From contig OY829326.1 in NCBI GenBank assembly GCA_963691655.1, forward strand, positions 20,882,878-20,946,877: a stretch of 64,000 nt of DNA, written 5' to 3'. This document shows, piece after piece, positions 1 through 11,801 of the stretch. Origin of the DNA: Toxonevra muliebris. Its lineage: Eukaryota > Arthropoda > Insecta > Diptera > Pallopteridae. The notes under the pieces were generated by a model. It did no database searches. It worked only from the letters and a program-made list of their open reading frames with translations, and was not told the DNA's origin. The first letter of the stretch is position 1. Every line of letters starts with the position of its first letter. Position numbers and translations under genes: made by a program.

Positions 1-381
1 GCAATTGCTTAAAAACAAATAAAAAATAAAAAAATGTAAAAAAGTGGCTCAGAGCTAAAACACAATTTTTGTAGCCAAATGACAAAAAAAGAAGCTAAAT
101 CTAGCTACAAAATCGCTAAAATGGCAATACTATTAAAATGTATCCCTTGTTTCTAAAGGAAATGTCAAAAAACATCACCGCACCGATAGTAGTTCTGTTT
201 CGATAACTCTGCCCATAACACGATAACTTTGGTAAGGTTGTGCGATAATTTAGAGCCCCTAGGTTGGCAGTACTGCTATTTATGCAGTTTGCTTTTGATG
301 TAGTAAAGTGAATGTTTTATTTTTGTGGAAATGTTTTTATGTAAATAGTGAAAATTGATTAATTTTAAAGAAAGTTTAAAA
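1..381. promoter_or_regulatory. 5' flank of MED24 with repeated CGATAA motifs
   Basis: This is AT-rich sequence upstream of the MED24 start codon with no credible ORF. Between 184 and 248 the motif CGATA recurs four times (CCGATAG at 183, CGATAAC at 201 and 221, CGATAAT at 243). These resemble half-sites of the TATCGATA element bound by DREF/BEAF-type factors at fly housekeeping promoters. That role is inferred from fly promoter knowledge. No TATA box is convincing. Confidence 0.35.
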
Positions 382-3300
382 ATGATAGACAGTAAAATGG
401 ATTTGCAAAAGACCAGCAAAACGGGTTTGCTAAAACTGATGATACTGCGCGCATGGCGAGAGCGATGGACAGATGCTCTACTTGGCATTAATATAAAAAC
501 TGTAAGTGCGTGATAAAGAAACAGCAAATAACAATCTTTATTCTATGCGTTTTGTTTTATTGAATTCTCAAAGAAGTGGAACAGGATTTTATCTTAACAT
601 GATGATAGATTTTTAAGCTCAAATCACAAGCAATCACTCACATATACATTCAAAGGGACGACGACACCAGCATCACATTACTACACTCCATCACACGGCG
701 CGGTCAAAAGTTGGAGCTTCCGTTTTCGAGAGCGCCAATATAAGCTGTCGTTGCTTAACAGTCAGTTGCCGCGGTATGCGTACCTTGAATGTGACAATGT
801 GATCGCCAATGCCATCTCGTGTCTTAATACCTTTACCCTTTAAAACCATTTTGGTGTGGCTTTCTGTGCCGGGCTCTAATTTCACCTCTACATCATCATA
901 GATGCCACGTACCTTAAATACGCCACCGAGTATAGCTTCCGATATGGTCAGATACTTATCTGAGTTTACATTATTACCGACACGCTGAAAATGATCGCTC
1001 TCCATCACTTGGATACGATAGTTGACGCGTTGTTTGGTTTTCGGATTCTCAACCTAAAAAACAGTGAACAAAATAAAAACTCTATGTCATAGTACATCGC
1101 CAAATGCTAAAGGAATGTTGTTACTCACAGAGACAATATCACCTGTTTGGGCACCCCCAGGCACCGGCACCATTATTCTAGTCGATTCCAGAACAATACC
1201 ACGATTATCGCAGGTATTACATTCGTTGCGATTGATGTACCTCTTGCCGTGGCATTGATCGCAAGCAGTGATGCTTGTGTAAGTGGATGTCTTTTTGGTG
1301 AGTTGTCCGCTGCCGTTGCACTTGCGACATAATTCAGGATTAGAACGATTTATTAGTTTCGGTGATTTCCCCATACAAGCAGGACACTTTTTTAGAAAGC
1401 GCAAATCAGCGTTCTTCTTGAGACCGTGTGCAGCTTCGATAAAAGTAAGCTCCAAGCGTGGCTCGGCGGAAGTCATTTTAATTAGATCTAAATAAGCAAA
1501 ATTTGTTTCATTGATACACACACTATAGATAATCAATTAACAATTGTATCTTGCCTTCTCTTGTTGGCGGAAAGGATACTTCACCCTTTTTGTTTGTATT
1601 TGCCGATGAAGCCGCTGAATTTGTAGCTTTCTTAAGAAATGATTGCTCGTTCTCCACCAAACCCAATTGGTCGTATTCTAATCGCTTTGATTCGTCAGTT
1701 AGTATATGATATGCATTTGAAATCTCTTGAAATCGCTTCGATTCAGGTGATGTATTACCTGTAGAGGCGTATAGCATATAGATACAGATTTTTATTTTTA
1801 TACATATACACCTGCACCCCTCGTACCTGCATCCGGGTGAAATCGTTTCGCAAGTGCATAGTAAGCAGTTTTGATTTGCTGCATTGATGCATGCTTCTTC
1901 ACTCCAAGAACCTTGTAATAATAGTCCTTGGGTAGTTTTTTCTTCTCTTGCGTCTCGGTGATCAACTGCGATTTGTGCTGCTCGTTGATGCGTTGCATTT
2001 CATGCTGCCTATCCGGATAGTAGATCGGGCGTTCCACTTTAAATTGATATGAAACTGTAGCTACTTGCAATTTTTTTAAATTTCGAAAATTTTGAAGTAA
2101 TAGATTTCGAATTGGATTTAACATTTCGTTGGTTTTTGGCTGTTTTTTTTTTTTTTTTGTGTTTACCCCTCCTCCTTCCTTCTGGCTTGTGAGTTGGAAA
2201 ATTTCGTTTAGAAAAATATATTTGAGAAACGAATTTTCTGTAAATGAATGAAATGTCGCCGTCCTATTTTGAAAAGTTTTTTATTAGCTTGAGGAGTTTT
2301 CGAGCGCTTACTATGCTCACGGGGTGGGTGTTAGGGAAACAGTGACTAGTGACACACACGTATTTATAATCAATCAAAAATTGAATCGAATCGAATTCTA
2401 TTGTTTTGTTGCAGGTGCTACCAAGAGGTGTCAGTGGTGATGTATATAATTTGGCAGATTGCATACTGCAGCAGGCCTTAATCGGTCCCAATGCAAATTC
2501 GGTAAGTGGAAATATATAAATACAGTCATCTTTATTTTGTTTACACTTTCAACATCTTTGCAGATGGTTTTGAATTATCTAAAGCATTCGCTTTGTGCAC
2601 ATTTGGTTTCGCATGCTGCTGTGCTAAGACGAATTTCCAAATATGAATACTACGAGCGTACCTTTTGCATTACAGCATTACTAGAATTTCTGGACAGTAT
2701 TATCGATGGCGTTACTTGCCGGTAAGTTTTACATGCTTTTGTGTTTTGCTTTTTTGACTATTCATTGCTTATTATAGGAATAAAACAGAGGAGACTATAC
2801 TACCCAGTGCTATTGTATCCTTGGTCAGTTGGCTTATGCAGATATTCGCAATGATCTCTAAACATTATGAAATAAATGGTGAAATAAGCACGGGTTAGTT
2901 AATTACTGTATGAAATATTTGATTTAAGATATAATAAAGAGTTAATCTTATTTTTCGGATACAGAACAGTCCTATATGCTTGATCAGACTTGCACTGTTA
3001 TAGAGAAGTTGGCAAACAATCAATTTTTATTGGGTATTCTATATGTAGGACGTCAAGATGATTCAGAAGCGTATACAAAAATTCGTGAGAAATACGCGAA
3101 CATAAAAGCCTCGCTTGCCAGTTGCAACTTCACGCCACAGAATCCTGCTATCGAAAAATATCTGCATCAGTTGGCATATATTGATGCCAATCACTTGCTA
3201 ATGCCACGTTTGGATGCCAATGCTGTGGAACCGATAACATACTGTGTCCAGCCTTTATTGGCGGTTGAGGTACTATTGAGTCCTTGCAATGACACCTCAT

Positions 3301-6121
3301 ATTACGTCACTGAAATGCAAATGATACAGCGCTTGAAAGGTTTCTCGAATACACGTTTATTCTATGAAATTATACGCGCAGGCTTCATATCGCTCAGTAA
3401 TGTCGTTGAAACGAGTCACGATACGATGTGGGGCGCGTTTACATTTTTCAAAGTTCCGCACATTATAAAACAATTAAATGCAATGAATCGACGTGAGTAT
3501 AAATGGGCAAATTAAATATGGCATAACAAATTGCAGTAAAATTGTTAATTTTATAGCTACTGGAGAACAAACTCCCAACGACTACATACCCGAAGTGGTC
3601 GAGGCTTTCGAAATGCTGCTCGAGGATAATTTACTGCTAGACTTTATGGATACAAAATGTTCATGCAATATCATTGAATATCTATTAAATGATTGGACGA
3701 AGCAGCATTTAGTAAACGATGTTCACGTCAAGCATTTTGCAGCACAAAGGTTTGTCGCTTACTGCTTTAAAATCAACGTATGCAAGGCAAAAAAGATTTT
3801 TAATAAAATTTTTTTTTCAATTGCAGAGAGAATACATCGTTAATTTTACAAAAGCGTGAGTCTGGCAATCAGGCTCCATCAATTATTAATTTTATTATAC
3901 GCGCTGAGGTGCCACTATCGGGCATATTGAAGACTTTAAGCACAGATTATAATAAAGTACAGGAGGCACTTTTGGGTGTGCTCTGTCAAGTGTTAGTGGG
4001 TGAGTTGATTCATTTCGTATATGTATATCATTTTTTTTTTTCGTTTCTATAAATTTTCTCCTCATTCTTTCGTTAGGTAATAGCTTCGATTTAATACTCT
4101 CTGTTGCTACTGTAGAGGGTCGCTTGAAAACGTTTGTCTCGCGTCTCATACAATGCAATGAAAATTCTAAGCAGGTGCCAGGTGAAATCGGTAAACTTTC
4201 AGTGATTCGTTCGACGCTTTTCGATGTTTCGTTCTTGATGCTTACGTTCATTGTGCAAACGTATGGTTCAGATGTAAGTATTCCCTGAATTTCATTCTTT
4301 TTAAATATGATGTTATGAAACTAACTTCGCTTGCAGGTTGTGCTTGCTGCGAACGGTGATTCTTTCTTTGAAAAATGGGTACGTGAATGTATGGTAGAAC
4401 GCAATAAACCAAAAAATCCACGCAATATGATCACGCTTTGTGATGAAAATATTGTTGATGAGTTGTTGCTGAGTTTGAGTAAACCAGAGGCGCAACTTAA
4501 AAACAGGTTCGGCTGTAAATATTAAGTACATATGTGATTTCGAAATTAACTGCAATTAAATTTTACAGCAATTTGACATGGCAAGATATATGTATGAATC
4601 TGCCGGGTGTGCTGAATCATGTGCTTGTCGCTTGGGAGAAAGAGACTCTATCATCCGGCGATGTAAAGGGTATTTTGGATAATATCAAAAGGCGTTTGTT
4701 TTCATTCTCAGTGTGTGCCACTTCATTTCTGTGCGCCTACATGTATTCCGTGCGCGAGGTTAGCATTTACTAGCTACAAATTCAATTTCGTACTTACTTT
4801 TGCTGTTTCTCTAGAATGAATTCCTCAAACCTTTGAATATGATACAACAATTTCTAGCACCACCTAGCGGTGAAGAGATGGCATCCCAAGAGAATTTCAA
4901 AGAACGTTTGGGCCTATCATTTCAAATTATACGTAAAATGCAGCATGATATACATCCTTCGGGCAATATAAAATCACGCAGCATTACATTAACGCAAAAT
5001 CTTGTTTCACAATATCCGCTGATTGATCAATTTAAAGAGGTGTGGAAAACAGTGGCTGAACACGGTTGGCTCCCAGTGCGTGCTGCGCAGATATTGGAGT
5101 CGTTGTTGCAATCTGGAGGGCCTGCATGGTTGGCACGACAATTGGTTGAGGAGATACTCAAATGCAAATACACAAAGGTAAACAAGCGATAACAAGAGCA
5201 CAGGGAAAAGCTGAATTAAGGCACTTAAATTTCTTTTCAGGATATCATGAAGACAATGGATATTGTTTTTGCAATATTACATTTGGATATTGAACGCAAT
5301 ACGGTTGCACTGTTGCAGCACGTAGTGCCAGTGATAGTCAACAATCGTCAGGGGTAAGTTTTCATTTTCGGTCCTATCAACTATAGCGAGTTTCATCTTT
5401 TATTGTTCTTTTAGCGAGGACATCAATGAACCACAAGCGGTAGTATTGGCGCGCTTATGCGTTTATTGCATCATTTCATCATTGGAAACACGACAATTTA
5501 ATTGTAATATACAAAAGAAACGAGCACGCTCCCATGACGGTGGTGATGATGTTGAGTCAATAAATGCAAAAATTCGTAAACTGAATACAGACGGTTCAGA
5601 TAATTCATGTTCAAATGATTTCATCAATGAGAATCACTTATTACTTAATAGTAATAGTTGTGGCGGCGGCGGCGGCGGTGTTATGGGTAGCGGTATGCAT
5701 GAATTTCCCACAACGCTGCACGAATCGCTACAATCAAGCATACAGTATATTTTTAAAGTTTTTCAACAATTCGTTACAACTGATGAGCTATCACCGAAAA
5801 TTTATTTTGTCTATCAATTTTTATCGCTGCTGGTGGAATGTGGCAAGGAACGTGTGCGTCCTGTATTGAAATTGTTGCCACTGAATCTCATACAAAATCT
5901 ACTAAAAGTTATAATGACTGAAGATATTAGCGTTGGTTTGATCTGTAGGTGAGTGAGATCCTGTGCAGTGTGATTTATTGTAGAGAACATGCTAAAATTC
6001 CATTACTTATTTTTATTGCAGACTCTATGATTTACGTTTGAATACTGGCCGCCAGGCAGCAGTGTCCGATTTGTGCTTATGGCGCAATATAAACTTAAAG
6101 AAAGAGAGCATTCTCTTGTAA
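382..6121 (+). CDS. MED24: Mediator complex subunit 24 (MED24), complete, 14 exons
   Basis: This is a tail-module subunit of the Mediator co-activator, linking DNA-bound activators to RNA polymerase II in the nucleus. Coding exons: 382-501, 2415-2501, 2564-2721, 2778-2893, 2965-3492, 3557-3749, 3827-3999, 4077-4273, 4337-4506, 4569-4758, 4815-5177, 5241-5353, 5415-5948, 6022-6121. All use GT-AG borders and phases agree throughout, giving 944 residues, close to the 950-1000 usual for the family. Recognition rests on the N-terminal block [16 protein letters not shown] followed by [16 protein letters not shown] and [10 protein letters not shown], plus collinearity along the whole length. An acidic, Ser/Gly-rich insert at about residues 755-825 (a Gly run near 5661) is probably lineage-specific. 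The first ATG (382) is chosen; a second in-frame ATG at 397 would cost five residues. Intron 1 (1.9 kb) contains an antisense DnaJ gene, whereas most other introns are 50-80 bp. Confidence 0.95.
691..2124 (-). CDS. DnaJ (Hsp40) co-chaperone, mitochondrial DNAJA3/Tid-like, nested in MED24 intron 1
   Basis: A type-I J-protein that would stimulate an Hsp70 ATPase and hold substrates, probably in mitochondria. Exons on the minus strand: 2124-1827, 1758-1555, 1487-1129, 1053-691, giving 407 residues. The N-terminus (residues 1-35) is basic and Arg/Leu-rich, like a mitochondrial presequence. The J domain spans about residues 67-130, with the HPD triad at 96-98. The central zinc domain has four CxxC pairs (Cys202/205, 221/224, 243/246, 257/260), but only the second keeps the full CxxCxGxG form. 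The C-terminal substrate-binding part follows ([11 protein letters not shown] onward). The usual Gly/Phe-rich linker is absent; an Asn/Ser/Lys-rich stretch replaces it. The second intron either uses a GC donor (1554) or a weaker GT donor at 1584 that removes 10 residues. The whole gene sits inside MED24 intron 1, antisense to its host. Confidence 0.9.
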
Positions 6122-6444
6122 AATGTTTAGATTGCAATTATGTTTAGAACACGGAGATGATTCGCTGTTGGATGGATGTTCTACAATTTGTTTGTACTTA
6201 TATGGAAAGAGAGAAAAAGCGAGACGGAGTGGTGGAAGATAGCGAGCATTTTATTATATTTAATTCACAGACAATTTAATGTTTTAACTTCAATAGGCAA
6301 AATTTAATGCTTCCTTTTTTTTATACATTTAGCATGTATATTTTTCTTCCTTTTACGAAATATAACCAAAATAATAACTAAGAAAATGTCTTCATCAATT
6401 ATTTTTTAACTTTAAGTTAATGTAATTTCCACTTTCCACATACA

Positions 6445-6450
6445 AATAAA
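6445..6450 (+). terminator. Probable MED24 polyadenylation signal AATAAA
   Basis: This is a canonical AATAAA 324 bp after the MED24 stop codon, in otherwise AT-rich 3' flank. It lies before the inferred end of the convergent UbcE2M transcript, so the two genes' 3' ends would not overlap. Usage is inferred only from position. Confidence 0.45.
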
Positions 6451-6679
6451 TTTCTTAAACACAGCAAAATATAAGTAAATTTGTTTACCATACATATGTG
6501 TTTGTTTTATTACAATTACCTACAGCATTTTACAATGATTGATTTACCGATAGAAATAAACGTGTGCAGTTCACTCGAAAATATTAAATTGCAAGCTTAC
6601 AAGTTGTGTATGTATTTTAATTTTTCTTTAGTTGGTAATTTAATTAAATTTATTTTAAATTTTTTTTTTTTTGCTTTTG

Positions 6680-6685
6680 TTTATT
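6680..6685 (-). terminator. Probable UbcE2M polyadenylation signal (AATAAA on minus strand)
   Basis: TTTATT on the plus strand reads AATAAA on the minus strand, 272 bp downstream of the UbcE2M stop codon. The surrounding 6122-6956 interval holds no gene. It contains T-rich runs and a (TA)n tract at about 6719-6744, and it separates the convergent MED24 and UbcE2M 3' ends. Confidence 0.35.
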
Positions 6686-6956
6686 AATTTTGCAGTTTTT
6701 ATTTAGCTTGATTTTTATAATATATTGTATATATATATATATATGTGTGTTAATAGTAAATTTTACATTGTTTTTTAATTATGCTGTGGTTGTTGGCTGT
6801 TCATCTCAAAATTTTTCAAATGATGTTAAATGGTTCTTTTTGTTTTTTTTTAATGTTATTGAAAATTAAATTAATATAGAAGCGACCACCAAAACCGAAT
6901 ATCAAGGCTAAGATGCAGACGCCATTCCTAAAATTAAAAACTTTTGATTTTCTATA

Positions 6957-9819
6957 TCACTTGAGGCAGCATTCGAAGTATGTTTCGCCAACAAAACTGC
7001 CGCGCATCGCCTTCGATACATTGTGCTCGAACAAACGTTTATTTGATTGCAAAACATCGGCAGCTTCCTTATTGAGTGGATCTTCTGGGTTTGGTTCCTA
7101 GATTGATTAATCATCAATTCAGAAGAAAACAAGAAAGTTAAATATGTGACAAAATTGCATATATAATGGGACCAATTATTGAATCCCAATGGGAAAACAA
7201 CTGCTCTTAATAAATACGTTTTAATGAAAAACAATTTATGTAGTATCAATCCATAACGGTCAATTCACAGTTAAGATTTAATAAGTTCGTTCCCCAATAA
7301 ATTTTTTTAAAGACGAATTATTTGCTTTTGTAATCAAACTGAGAACATTTGAAAATCAAAATTACGACCTTTAGCAATTGAGATTTATCGAAACAGAATC
7401 TAACTCATTCCTTCCTTCAAAAAATTCACCATATTATAGCATAGTATAAAAGAAATGCACATCATGCGCATTGTTACACAATTTTTTGAATAAAATTAGT
7501 TTTCTGAAAAAAAACAGGGACTTAAAGACCCTGTATCTTATATATATATGTTCAAAGTTTGGGACGTGAAAAAGCCTAAAACTACAGCCGCTTTCTATTG
7601 GAATTTGTAAAAAATTTTAAAAAGTAGTTAGGCGATGAAAAAATAAAATCGGCCGAGTAGAAGTAGTTGGTAGTAGTTGTAATCTATTTGCATTACAGTA
7701 AACAATACTGAATATGACTTGAGTAATGACATAAAAATGCACATCTTGAAATAAAAATAAAATAAAATCGTTTAATGGTGCGGGTGGGAAGTACAAGGGA
7801 AACGTAAAATAAATTAAATGAGAATTTTTGTTGCTTCATTGTTCTCGTAATCTGAATGCACAGCAAGTTGGTCTCCTTTAAGTTTCATTGTGCGGGGATG
7901 AAATTATACAAATATAGATTTAATGAGAACAACTTCGTGTTTACTTCGGTGATTCTTGCTCGCCGCGATGCCATCATATAAAATATTAAAAATGAAACTC
8001 AAAATTTTTGCAAGCTTTGATTAAGCTCTAGTTCTAAAGAATATTCTGAGCAAGTGAAATACTTGATTCAAAATATATTTTATGCATCTCAATTTACATA
8101 GTCTAAGTCTGCACGTAGAATGAAACTGGAGAGCTCTGCGATAGTGCTGTGTGAACTTGAAAACAAACGCGTGTAAATGTGATCAGAAGAGTTTGTATGC
8201 GAGAAGCTTGCGATAAATGCTCCGCACATCTTACTGTGCCTAAGAAATAAACTAAATTTATATTTGTTGCATGCTTCTGTGGGCTCTTATCTCGTTTCTG
8301 CAGGCCGGCATCATAATGCCGTCGAAACAATAGATCCAAAATACTTGCAGCTGGAAAGCAAAGATTCAAACAACGAATGGAATGACTATTAGAGGGAGTT
8401 GCGATATAATCCAATCTCAGATTTGATTGATGGATTTCAAAGAAATGGTTCCAACCATACAAAAATATTCTTAGTATGAGATGCATAATTTTATTATTTC
8501 ATGGAAGATGCTATGTCCACTTTCCCAATTTACTCATATTCTACTCAATGTGTTTTATTAATTTATTGTGCCTGCCTGCAGGGATTGGTTCTTTGTCCTT
8601 TATATGGCTCTGAATGTATGCTGTTCAGAGTACTTTGTTTGTATGAGAGGTGCCACAAAAAACTTATCCAATACCATTTTTATTGTATAGAATGAATTAT
8701 ATTGGAATTTTACATTTCTGCACAAAATGTTGATTGTTGTAACTAAGTAATTCTCTGGATGTCGTTTTAATGGGACGTGCACACCTAATTGATCAATTAA
8801 ACTTATATTTTGCCCAATAAATACAGGAGTATTAAATGTGGGAAATTTTGAAGCAATATCTGAGTGTATTTATTTTATGCCAAAAATGTGGTCTTATGAA
8901 TTATAGTGAATTGATTGTATTTTTTTCTTTTTTACAATACTTTGGTTATTTTTGAGAAATATCGTTAGGTTGGAGTGGCAGCCTTTCGTTGAAACGAAAT
9001 GATTACAGACTTAGCGATTGACTGTTAGTTGTAAAGCTTACTTAATTATTCTTGGGAGGATTTCGAATTTTATATATAAATAGATAGTGAACAAAATACG
9101 AAAGCAAACTTGTTGCTAACCGTTCTTTGGGTGACGGGGTACCCCGTCGCTCAAGCAAAGGTGTTTTTTTTTTGCCACACAGAGAACGGTTAAAAGTAAT
9201 ACGCACCAAAAACAAATACTGCAATCCATAAACAATTGAGTTAATCGTCAACACTGGATTCCAGTCCTCGCGTAATATGTTCAAACACACGTTGCCCTCC
9301 AAATCGATATTGGGATGATAGACCTGCGTTTCACACTTCACTTTTGGCGGTTCATGCGGATAATTGGGTCCAACTTTGAAATTGAAACTGAACTTTCCAC
9401 CTTTGTAGAAGCCTTCGTCCGGGCAAATAATCAATTTAAAACTGAGCAAATCATCGGGATCGGGAAATTCAGTAGCGCATGTTTTTGGCAGGTTTAATTC
9501 GTTAATGTCTGCAAAAGAAAAAAAAATTCCGAGAAATATGTTAATAAAAAAAGAGAGATATTTCTAGAAAATTAGATGAATCCATGCAACAGAAAATGAG
9601 CAAAGATTTTCTTGAATTTATGGTTACTCATCATCATGAACACATCAGGGAGCGCTTCGCTGAATAATCTTCCAATTGGAAATATCTTATTCGCTTAAAT
9701 CTTTTAATCTTACCTTTTTGTATGCGTAATTGTGCGGCAGATGCTTTCTTTTGCTGTCCAGTTCTTGCAGTTTGGTCTCCATCCTTTTTTTGTTGTTTTA
9801 ACGAAAATAATTTAATCAT
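6957..9819 (-). CDS. UbcE2M: NEDD8-conjugating enzyme Ubc12 (UbcE2M / UBE2M), complete, 3 exons
   Basis: This E2 enzyme accepts NEDD8 from the Uba3/APP-BP1 E1 as a thioester and passes it to cullins, activating SCF-type ubiquitin ligases. Exons on the minus strand: 9819-9714, 9508-9207, 7097-6957, joined in phase to 182 residues (human 183). The N-terminus [12 protein letters not shown] is the E1-docking extension special to Ubc12. The UBC fold follows with [19 protein letters not shown] and the catalytic motif [15 protein letters not shown], whose active-site cysteine is residue 110. The last exon encodes [16 protein letters not shown] and ends [12 protein letters not shown]. Intron 2 is 2.1 kb, unusually long for this compact gene block. 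The gene is convergent with MED24 and divergent from deoxyhypusine synthase. Confidence 0.97.
7098..9206 (-). other. UbcE2M intron 2 (2.1 kb), no further gene seen
   Basis: This is AT-rich intronic sequence. An open frame of 127 codons on the minus strand (8486-8103) resembles nothing I know and is treated as chance. Near the donor end there is a short inverted repeat at 9118-9194 with a perfect 16-bp palindrome in its left half. No other coding exon fits the gene's phases. Confidence 0.6.
9118..9194. repeat. Short hairpin element with GC-rich palindrome beside the UbcE2M splice donor
   Basis: The ends TAACCGTTCT and AGAACGGTTA are inverted copies. Between them lies GACGGGGTACCCCGTC, a perfect 16-bp palindrome, in an otherwise AT-rich intron. 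The hairpin ends about 12 bp from the intron-2 donor at 9206. Its size suggests a tiny inverted-repeat insertion. Confidence 0.5.
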
Positions 9820-10597
9820 TTTTGTATTTTTTTTCCGGAGTCTACTACTCTGCGTTTTTTTTTTTTTTTTGTGTTAAAAAATTCCGTCTTCGTCTGACGT
9901 TGCTGGAGAGCTGCTGCGCTGCGAAATCTGCTGCTGCTGCTTTTGTTTCTCTCGTACCTTCGACTTTTTCGGTTTTACAATTAATTTTTTGGGACTATAT
10001 TCTGTTACTTAAATTTTTAATTTTTTGTCTAAATGTACAAGAAAAAAATATATATGGAATTATTTTATTTTGTTGAAATAATTTGATTTTTCCCAGCGAC
10101 TTTCTTTTCCTTCTTGAGCTTCTTTCGACTTTTCTTGTACGTACCTTTTTTCCTGAAGACAGACAGATTTTATCGATAAAATGCGAGGTTGCATTTTATA
10201 TAAAATAAATCATATACAAATGAATCGAATCACCGAATAAAAATAAAATTAAAAAAGTAAATTTTCATCATCCTTTCTGTATGTATTAACATTACAATTT
10301 CATAGTTTTCTAGCCAATTTGAAGGAGTTTTTCTCAATATTATTTCGGAAATTAATGATATATTGTTTCATTTTTTTAATACAGTCAAGTATGGTTCAAT
10401 TCTACCAACAAATGCAACTCTAAGTATAAGATTAATAGAGAAATACTCATAATTCTCTTCCGCGAGCAATGACTTATTCGAAATGTCAGAACAAACTCTT
10501 CGAAATTGCAAATCATAACAAAAATACACGCTGCTGTGAGAATTGTATTTGAATTTGAAGATAAATCCAGAAGAAAATTATTGCTCTGTTTTCAAAA
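9820..10597. promoter_or_regulatory. Divergent promoter interval of UbcE2M and deoxyhypusine synthase
   Basis: This 778-bp gap separates the start codons of two divergent housekeeping genes and must contain both 5' ends. It holds long T runs (9861-9875), a short CTG-rich stretch at 9908-9942 and pyrimidine-rich DNA at 10085-10155. No ORF or clear core-promoter motif could be assigned. Confidence 0.5.
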
Positions 10598-11801
10598 ATG
10601 TCTACCGAACCACAAATTGCCAAAGATGCTGTTTTGAAACGAAGTGATCGCCTCTCTGAAGATACACCGGTTGTGAAAGGTTACGATTGGAATCGGGGCG
10701 TAGATTATTCGAAATTGCTCGAGTCCTATGTTCATACAGGGTTTCAAGCAACTAATTTGGGTTTGGCCATTAATGAAATTAATAAAATGGTTCGTAGTAG
10801 ACCTACTTTCTCACGTATTAAAGTTTAATTTATGTAATTGCAGTAGAATAGCTTGATTGCAGGGTACAACCACTAGCGGAAGATCAAAAAGATGAGCACG
10901 AAGATGATGAATTTATACGACGTAAGTACAAATGTACCATATTTCTGGGATACACTTCAAACTTGGTGTCATCGGGTATGCGTGAGACGCTTCGCTTTTT
11001 GGTAGAGCACAACATGGTCGATTGTGTGGTGACAACAGCAGGCGGCGTGGAAGAGGATTTCATTAAATGTCTAGCACCCACATATGTTGGTATGTATAAT
11101 AGAAAGAACAAAACAGTTTTTATGCTTTTTACTCGTTCTATTTAATAATAGGTTCCTTTGAGCTACCTGGACGTGATTTACGTGAACGCGGTATAAATCG
11201 CATAGGAAATCTACTTGTGCCCAATGATAATTACTGCAAATTCGAAGATTGGCTTATGCCGCTGCTCGATGAAATGTTGGAAGAACAACAAAAACACAGC
11301 ATAGTATGGTCACCTTCACGCATAATACATCGGCTAGGTGAACGTATCAATGATACCTCATCCATTTATTATTGGGCTGCAAAGAACAAGATACCTGTAT
11401 TTTGCCCTGCGCTCACCGATGGGAGTTTGGGCGACATGATGTATTTTCATTCATTTCGGCATCCTGGCTTCGTTGTGGATATATTGTCTGATCTGCGGCG
11501 TCTCAATACAATGGCTGTGAAAGCTGCAAATTCAGGAATGATTATCATTGGTGGCGGTGTTATAAAACATCATATTTGTAATGCAAATTTAATGCGTAAT
11601 GGTGCTGACTATTCAGTATTCATTAATACTGGATCTGAATTTGATGGCAGCGATAGTGGTGCACGTCCAGATGAGGCTGTTTCTTGGGGTAAAATACGCA
11701 AAGATGCAACACCTGTAAAAGTGTATGCTGAGGCTAGTTTAGTATTTCCATTGATTGTAGGCGAAACTTTCGCAAAACGGCATTTTAATAATAAGAAATA
11801 A
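10598..11801 (+). CDS. DHS: Deoxyhypusine synthase, complete, 3 exons
   Basis: The enzyme transfers the aminobutyl group of spermidine to one lysine of eIF5A in an NAD-dependent reaction, the first step of hypusine formation in the cytosol. Exons 10598-10789, 10852-11089 and 11152-11801 give 359 residues (human 369). Seen in order: the N-terminal [18 protein letters not shown] helix, [20 protein letters not shown], the nucleotide-binding [31 protein letters not shown], and [15 protein letters not shown] with the catalytic lysine at about residue 333. The first intron is only 62 bp. Its acceptor was fixed at 10851 (GTAGAATAG) because upstream AGs bring in-frame stops, and because this choice restores the family-like LDCRVQPL stretch. 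An AATAAA overlaps the stop codon (11797) and others lie at 11950 and 12004. Confidence 0.97.

Noticed and set aside
276..527. Minus-strand open frame over MED24 exon 1
   Set aside because: It is antisense to a well-supported exon, with low-complexity hydrophobic and lysine-rich composition.
8103..8486. 127-codon minus-strand open frame in UbcE2M intron 2
   Set aside because: No recognisable domain and no support for splicing or a start context; it is probably chance.
10790..10862. Alternative acceptor at 10862 for deoxyhypusine synthase intron 1
   Set aside because: No GT donor gives the needed phase. The acceptor at 10851 keeps frame and restores family-like residues.
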